Source: Mesorhizobium alhagi CCNWXJ12-2
GTDB lineage: Bacteria; Pseudomonadota; Alphaproteobacteria; Rhizobiales; Rhizobiaceae
Reading direction: 5' to 3'
NCBI RefSeq assembly: GCF_000236565.1
Contig: NZ_AHAM01000042.1
Coordinates: 1 to 39,394 of the forward strand
DNA: 39,394 bases
This document shows positions 37,794 through 39,394 of the stretch, piece by piece. Both the position numbers and the translations under genes were made by a program. Under the pieces are notes generated by a model. It was not told the DNA's origin and did not search any database. It saw only the letters and a program-made list of their open reading frames with translations. Every line of letters starts with the position of its first letter. The first letter of the stretch is position 1.

Positions 37794-38488
37794 CGGGAAG
37801 ATCTCCGGCTGGTGGACGGGTCGAGCGCCAGAAGTGCGGCGTGGGCGCGGCTGAGGAAATCGCGGCGGTCCTCGTTTTCGGCGACCGCGATCGGTGCGCC
37901 GAAGATGACGCGGCACAGAAGCGGCACCGGCAGGAACTGGCCCTTGGGCAGCACGCGCGACATGTTCTCGATCCAGCAGGGGACGAGTTCGACATCGGGC
38001 CGGGCGATCGACAGATTGTAGAGGCCCGAGCGGAAGCGCAGCAGCGGCTCGTCGGTCATGTTGCGCGTGCCTTCCGGGAAGATGATGAGCGAATCTCCCC
38101 TGTCGAGAACGTCGAGCATGATCTTGATCGGGTTCTGGGCGGGTTCCGTCCAGGCGCGGTGCACCAGCACGGAGCCAAGCATATCCTCGGCGATGAAGCG
38201 GCGCAGCCTGGTCTTGCCCCAATAGTCGGCGGCGGCGACGGCGCGGGTGCGGGCGCGTTCGCTTGCCGGCAGGCAGGCCGACAGCAGGATGAAATCGCCA
38301 TGGCTGGCGTGGTTGGCGAAGTAGATGCGCTGGCGCTGCGAGGGGGCCGAACCGCTCCAGATCGGCCGCACGCCGGTGACCCCGCGCGCCAGCACGGCCA
38401 GTGTGGCCGAGGCGATCGCGCCGAGCAGGCGCCGGCCCGCGTTGCCGGGCGTTTCGTGACTGTCGCGGACTGCCATCGTCTCGCTCAT
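37790..38488 (-). CDS. 1-acylglycerol-3-phosphate O-acyltransferase-like protein (PlsC family)
   Basis: A 232-residue acyltransferase with HX4D motif NHASHGD (His60, Asp65), the acceptor-binding FPEGTR (137-142) and a hydrophobic N-terminal anchor (about 20-40). It transfers a fatty acyl chain to a lysophospholipid-type acceptor at the membrane. Length is typical for the short PlsC family. It overlaps both neighbours by 4 bp: its ATG with the preceding membrane protein's stop (38485-38488) and its stop with the CdsA-like start. Confidence 0.92.
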   Translation of the reverse strand: MSETMAVRDSHETPGNAGRRLLGAIASATLAVLARGVTGVRPIWSGSAPSQRQRIYFANHASHGDFILLSACLPASERARTRAVAAADYWGKTRLRRFIAEDMLGSVLVHRAWTEPAQNPIKIMLDVLDRGDSLIIFPEGTRNMTDEPLLRFRSGLYNLSIARPDVELVPCWIENMSRVLPKGQFLPVPLLCRVIFGAPIAVAENEDRRDFLSRAHAALLALDPSTSRRSSR

Positions 38489-38925
38489 GGTTGGAACGCC
38501 AGCGGTGCGGCCGCGGCCGCAAGGGCGAAGACGGCCAAAGCGAGGCGCTGCCGGAAAACCAGCCGCCGCGCGCCGGCCATGCGCTCGGCGAGGCCGCGCA
38601 CGCGGCCGGGCTTCGGCTTCAGCCGCATGCGCGCCAGCGCATCGTCGACCGCCTCTCCGCCGGCAGCCTCCTCGCCGTAACTTGCTATCAGGTGGAAGAG
38701 CGCGGCGTCGAAGCGGATGAGCGCCGACAGAGCGAGGACGGCAAGACCGCTGACCGTGGCGACGATGGCGATTGCCGCCGCCGGCCAGCTATCCGGCGCA
38801 AATCCGCCAGGGAGTGCGGCCAGCGGCGCGGCTGCCAGCACGGCTGCCACGATCACAGCCGGCCACAGCGCCTGACGCGCCAGCCAGTCGGCGAAGCCGT
38901 CGCGGGTTTCCAGTGGAGGCGTCAC
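38485..38925 (-). CDS. Uncharacterised membrane protein, 146 aa, in the phospholipid operon
   Basis: The GTG at 38925 overlaps the preceding TGA (38922-38925), fixing the start. Residues 1-18 are polar, two long hydrophobic stretches follow (about 20-45 and 46-72, PAVIVAAVLAAAPLAAL and AAIAIVATVSGLAVLALSAL), then a cytoplasmic charged segment with GGEAVDDALARMRLKPKPGRVRGLAERMAGARR and a last hydrophobic helix (about 125-144). The product is small, and no catalytic motif is visible. Position in a run of 4-bp overlaps implies a role with the lipid enzymes, perhaps as an assembly partner. Confidence 0.75.
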   Translation of the reverse strand: MTPPLETRDGFADWLARQALWPAVIVAAVLAAAPLAALPGGFAPDSWPAAAIAIVATVSGLAVLALSALIRFDAALFHLIASYGEEAAGGEAVDDALARMRLKPKPGRVRGLAERMAGARRLVFRQRLALAVFALAAAAAPLAFQP

Positions 38926-39394
38926 TCCGCTGGCTCCTTTGCTGCGATGAGCGGCGGCGCAAGGTGGACCGGCCGTCCAGTCTTGCGCAGCATTGCTTCC
39001 GCCGCGGCCCAATCCTTCGCCCTGCCGGTCGCAACCAGCCAATGCGCGATTGCTCCGGCACTGCGCTGGAAGCCCAGCGCGCAGCAGACCAGCACGGTTC
39101 CTCGCATTTGCGCCGCCTCGATCGCCTGCGCGGCGCGTTCGAGATCGGGCGCGGAAGGCGAGACGAGGTCCATGGCGGCGATGCTCGTCCATGTGGGCGT
39201 CGGTCCGAACGGCTTTTCGAACTCGGCGGCCAGATCGACGACCGTGCCATACCCTTCGCTTTCGCCCGAGCGCGGAAAGCGACCGAGAAACACGCCGTCG
39301 GCTATATCGACACGCGTTGGAAGACGCCTCGTCCATGCCCAGGCGTTGATCCTCGCCGCGAGCCGGTAGGGCGCGAGCAGGAAGCGGCTGGCGG
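38922..39394 (-). CDS. Dual-specificity phosphatase domain protein, C-terminal part (cut by window end)
   Basis: The frame is open to the window edge and has no stop upstream, so the N-terminus is outside. Visible are a linker (RLAARINAWAWTRRLP), DIADGVFLGRFP (about 20 residues on) and the catalytic loop CCALGFQRSAG, matching C-x5-R of dual-specificity phosphatases. It resembles the C-terminal half of PAP2/dual-specificity phosphatase fusions that are found in lipid operons of this kind; the PAP2 half would lie outside the window. Its TGA overlaps the next GTG by 4 bp. The start at 39293 in some open-frame calls is internal. Confidence 0.8.
   Translation of the reverse strand, partial: ASRFLLAPYRLAARINAWAWTRRLPTRVDIADGVFLGRFPRSGESEGYGTVVDLAAEFEKPFGPTPTWTSIAAMDLVSPSAPDLERAAQAIEAAQMRGTVLVCCALGFQRSAGAIAHWLVATGRAKDWAAAEAMLRKTGRPVHLAPPLIAAKEPAE

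Overview
The window looks like chromosomal DNA of a GC-rich alphaproteobacterium of the order Hyphomicrobiales (Rhizobiales), most likely a Mesorhizobium-like member of the Phyllobacteriaceae. The evidence is the codon style, the minCDE operon, PRC-barrel and DUF883 proteins, polyamine-type ABC transporters, and several families of palindromic repeats of the kind scattered through rhizobial genomes. Genus-level assignment is inference. No rRNA, tRNA, CRISPR array, transposase or prophage module was seen.

Layout. 1-3.5 kb: the tail of a Crp/Fnr regulator, an AI-2E-type permease, a small envelope set (DUF883, DUF1469/holin-like, a 66-aa membrane protein) and a diacylglycerol-kinase-like lipid kinase. 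3.7-5 kb: an exported protein with two PRC-barrel domains joined by eight 14-residue repeats. 5.2-7.5 kb: a ring-cleaving dioxygenase and esterase pair (MhqO/MhqD-like) followed by two tandem GNAT-like proteins. 7.7-20.6 kb: a catabolic and transport island. It holds a GcvT-like aminomethyltransferase, two phytoene-desaturase-like FAD oxidoreductases, a SAM N-methyltransferase-like enzyme, a BetI-like TetR repressor, a four-component polyamine-type ABC transporter and a class III aminotransferase. This island is studded with palindromic repeats, one of them read through in frame inside an FAD enzyme. 20.7-22.1 kb: an exported Rid-family protein divergent from a TetR regulator, with a clear palindromic operator between them. 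22.3-27.4 kb: a class III nucleotide cyclase/TPR protein, minCDE with a small extra gene, and murQ. 27.4-29.7 kb: an ECF42-type sigma factor operon. 29.9-31.1 kb: a Rieske oxygenase. 31.5-35.6 kb: a small membrane protein, a hybrid histidine kinase with an OmpR-type regulator, and a divergent OmpR-like protein whose receiver domain has lost its phosphorylation residues. 35.6-39.4 kb: two small membrane proteins, an L,D-transpeptidase, and a phospholipid operon (CdsA-like, PlsC-like, membrane protein, dual-specificity phosphatase) whose genes overlap by 4 bp each.

Main discovery candidate. An 18-bp palindrome of the form RTTGAAYRNNCATTCARW occurs three times, each time in a divergent promoter region: upstream of the FAD oxidoreductase/aminomethyltransferase operon and the methyltransferase (13011-13028), upstream of the aminotransferase and the transporter permeases (19146-19163), and upstream of the Rieske oxygenase 12 kb further on (31098-31115). 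It resembles the BetI type of operator, and a BetI-like repressor lies inside the cluster. The Rieske enzyme carries Glu rather than Asp at the residue bridging its two metal centres, as in carnitine-type quaternary-ammonium oxygenases. Together these suggest one regulon for uptake and breakdown of an unidentified quaternary or N-methylated amine. Substrate and reaction order are not known.
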